A DNA stretch of 64,000 nt, taken from positions 3,333,652-3,397,651 of the forward strand of contig BCJC01000001.1 of assembly GCA_001600175.1 (NCBI GenBank). The letters run 5' to 3'. The DNA comes from Erythrobasidium yunnanense (lineage: Eukaryota; Basidiomycota; Cystobasidiomycetes; Erythrobasidiales; Erythrobasidiaceae). The translations under genes and the position numbers were made by a program. Under the pieces are notes generated by a model. It had not been told where the DNA came from, ran no database searches, and saw only the letters and a program-made list of their open reading frames with translations. Each line of letters begins with the position of its first letter. Position 1 is the stretch's first letter. Shown here one piece after another: positions 62,427 through 64,000 of the stretch.

Positions 62427-64000
62427 ATGAAGGGCGACAGCACGGGCGTGTTTGTGCATGAAGCCATGTTTCCACTGCGAGTTCTGGCGCAGCTGGTCCC
62501 AGCAGATCCCAAGGTCAAGGATGCCAGCGACAGGCGGAGCAAGAGCTTCGTCAAGCGACTGGATCCCTTGTTCCGCTACGAAACGAAAGTGGATATACAT
62601 GCTGCTAGCAAAGATAAAGGAAAACAACGAGAAGACAGCAGCGACCTCACTGACGGCTTGAACAACCGAGAGATCCTCACTTATGAATCGCCCGTCGAGG
62701 GCACAGTATGTGAATGGTGTGTTAAAGCAGGAGATATCCTGGAAAACCCATAGTGAGTGCTTGCAATACTACCTATCCTGGCCTCTACGCAGCAAGATAG
62801 GGGCTATGGTCAGTAAAGCGAAGTACTGATGGTTCGCATCGCTACAGCAAACCTATACTGCGCATCATAGAGCCATGCAAGCATCCTGTACAGCTCGGCG
62901 GACTATGCGCTGTCTGCGGGAAAGACCTCACCGCGTATGTCTACAAGCCGTCCACCTTACAAGCTGCATACTGATATGATGCCTACAGAGTCGACTATAC
63001 TGGTTTCAGCGAGACTTCACGAGCGAATATCCAGATGACCCACGACAGCTCAGCCCTTACCGTTTCTCTAGAAGAAGCCGATCGCATAGAGCGACAGACG
63101 AGCCAGCGTCTCGTCAAGGAGAAGAAGCTATCTCTCATCGTGGATCTCGATCAAACTGTCATACAAGCTACCGTGGACCCGACTGTCGGAGACTGGATGC
63201 ACGATGAGAAGAACCCAAATTATCCTGCCCTTCGAGATGTACAGCGGTTCAGACTATTGAACGACGCTGGAGTAGAGGATGGATGTTGGTACTATGTCAA
63301 GCCGAGGTGAGCTTTCTGCGCCTCGCAGTAAAGCTGCTCCCTGCTAACGGGAATCTTCCGCAAGGCCGACGCTTAATACGTTCCTCAAAGAATGCGCCAA
63401 GATGTACGAGATGCACGTCTATACTATGGGAACTCGACAATACGCAGAGAACGTATGCAAAGTCATTGATCCCGACGGCAAGATCTTTTCTACCAGAATA
63501 CTCAGTAGAGACGAGAGTGGCAGCATGGTGCACAAGTCTCTAGAGCGACTGTTCCCTGTGGATCAAAGTATGGTGGTCGTTATAGACGATAGAGCGGATG
63601 TGTGGGCTTGGAGTCCGAACTTGGTCAAAGTGGTGCCGTGTGAGTCGCGTTGCTCCGTAGCTAGGTATCTTGTATGCTGATGACTGCCTAATATGTATAG
63701 ACGACTTCTTTATCGGCACTGGCGACATCAACGGTGCCTTCTTACCTAGGGTAAAAGCCGTCCTACCAGGGGTGCCTGCAAATGCAGCGGCGAAAACCAC
63801 GTCACCTGCAGGATCCGTTTCAACAGAGAGCAACATGCCTTCTACATCTCAATCACAAGTATCACCGTCTGCTACATCAACGGAAGAAGTTCCATTGGCC
63901 CTCGCGATATCAGAGCAGAACGAAGCTCTCGATCATCAAGTGCACGATAAACCGCTTGCAAAGATGCAAGAGGAGAAGACTGCCCATCTCCATCATTTAC
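62427..64000 (+). CDS. FCP1: RNA polymerase II CTD phosphatase FCP1, partial
   Basis: Nuclear Ser-specific phosphatase that recycles Pol II by dephosphorylating the CTD. The N-terminal biotinyl/lipoyl-like segment YESPVEGTVCEWCVKAGDIL precedes a Cys-containing linker (EPCKHPVQLGGLCAVCGKDL). The FCP1 catalytic domain follows: LSLIVDLDQTVIQATVDP carries the DxDxT motif with the catalytic aspartate. Then come MYEMHVYTMGTRQYAENVCK, IFSTRILSRDESGS and VVIDDRADVWAW. Introns lie at about 62753-62846, 62937-62990, 63308-63363 and 63640-63700. The gene runs off the right edge before the BRCT domain, in a Ser/Glu-rich linker. The start at 62427 is the first ATG in frame. Confidence 0.93.

Noticed and set aside
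1-64000. Transposons, viral relics, CRISPR arrays, rRNA or tRNA genes
   Set aside because: No terminal repeats, polymerase, integrase or capsid motifs, regular spacer arrays or convincing tRNA T-loops were seen by eye; a covariance-model and repeat search would be needed to exclude small ones.

Overview
The window is nuclear DNA from a basidiomycete fungus. The support is dense short introns (about 50-80 nt, mostly GT..AG with CTRAY-like branch points), a fungal Zn2Cys6 regulator, a Candida antarctica lipase B-type lipase, fungal GPI-anchored and small secreted proteins, and fungal forms of TIM50, TOM7, BUD31 and a type II myosin. Pucciniomycotina or Ustilaginomycotina would fit, but that placement is an inference. 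No rRNA, tRNA, CRISPR, viral or transposon copy was recognised. Intron positions are read from splice-site consensus and frame and have not been checked against RNA.

Layout. Positions 1-5.3 kb hold the 5' part of SLY1, a Golgi-type O-fucosyltransferase-like protein and a polyamine-oxidase/LSD-like flavoprotein. From 5.4 to 9.3 kb there are four same-strand copies of an unrecognised small protein family. From 9.4 to 16.2 kb, FRA10AC1 (splicing) diverges from the myosin II heavy chain. From 16.5 to 26 kb lie poorly conserved genes, a tandem pair of 9-cysteine secreted proteins and a tandem pair of membrane proteins, one with a frameshift. From 26.3 to 33.7 kb are a Zn2Cys6 regulator, an SRF1-like membrane protein, a GPI-anchored protein and a PIG-Y-like subunit. 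From 34.2 to 41.5 kb are a DHX29-like DExH helicase and the CalB-like lipase. From 41.8 to 44.5 kb is a second pair of unrecognised paralogues. From 45 to 48 kb are a NOP6-like RRM protein, mitochondrial uS15m and BUD31. From 48.9 to 58.8 kb is a five-copy F-box array. From 58.9 to 64 kb TIM50 and TOM7 diverge, followed by an orphan gene and the 5' part of FCP1.

The housekeeping genes serve unrelated processes: ER-Golgi traffic, splicing, cytokinesis, translation, mitochondrial import, GPI synthesis and Pol II CTD dephosphorylation. Only TIM50/TOM7 form an obvious functional pair, with 100 bp between their start codons. The most unusual feature is local amplification: five independent same-strand tandem arrays (4, 2, 2, 2 and 5 copies) make up about 15 of some 39 genes. 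In at least four arrays the upstream DNA was copied with the gene. Other notable points are a 6-nt microexon in the lipase, a 15-nt microexon in TOM7, and a hidden 66-nt GC-AG intron whose removal restores a canonical zinc cluster.
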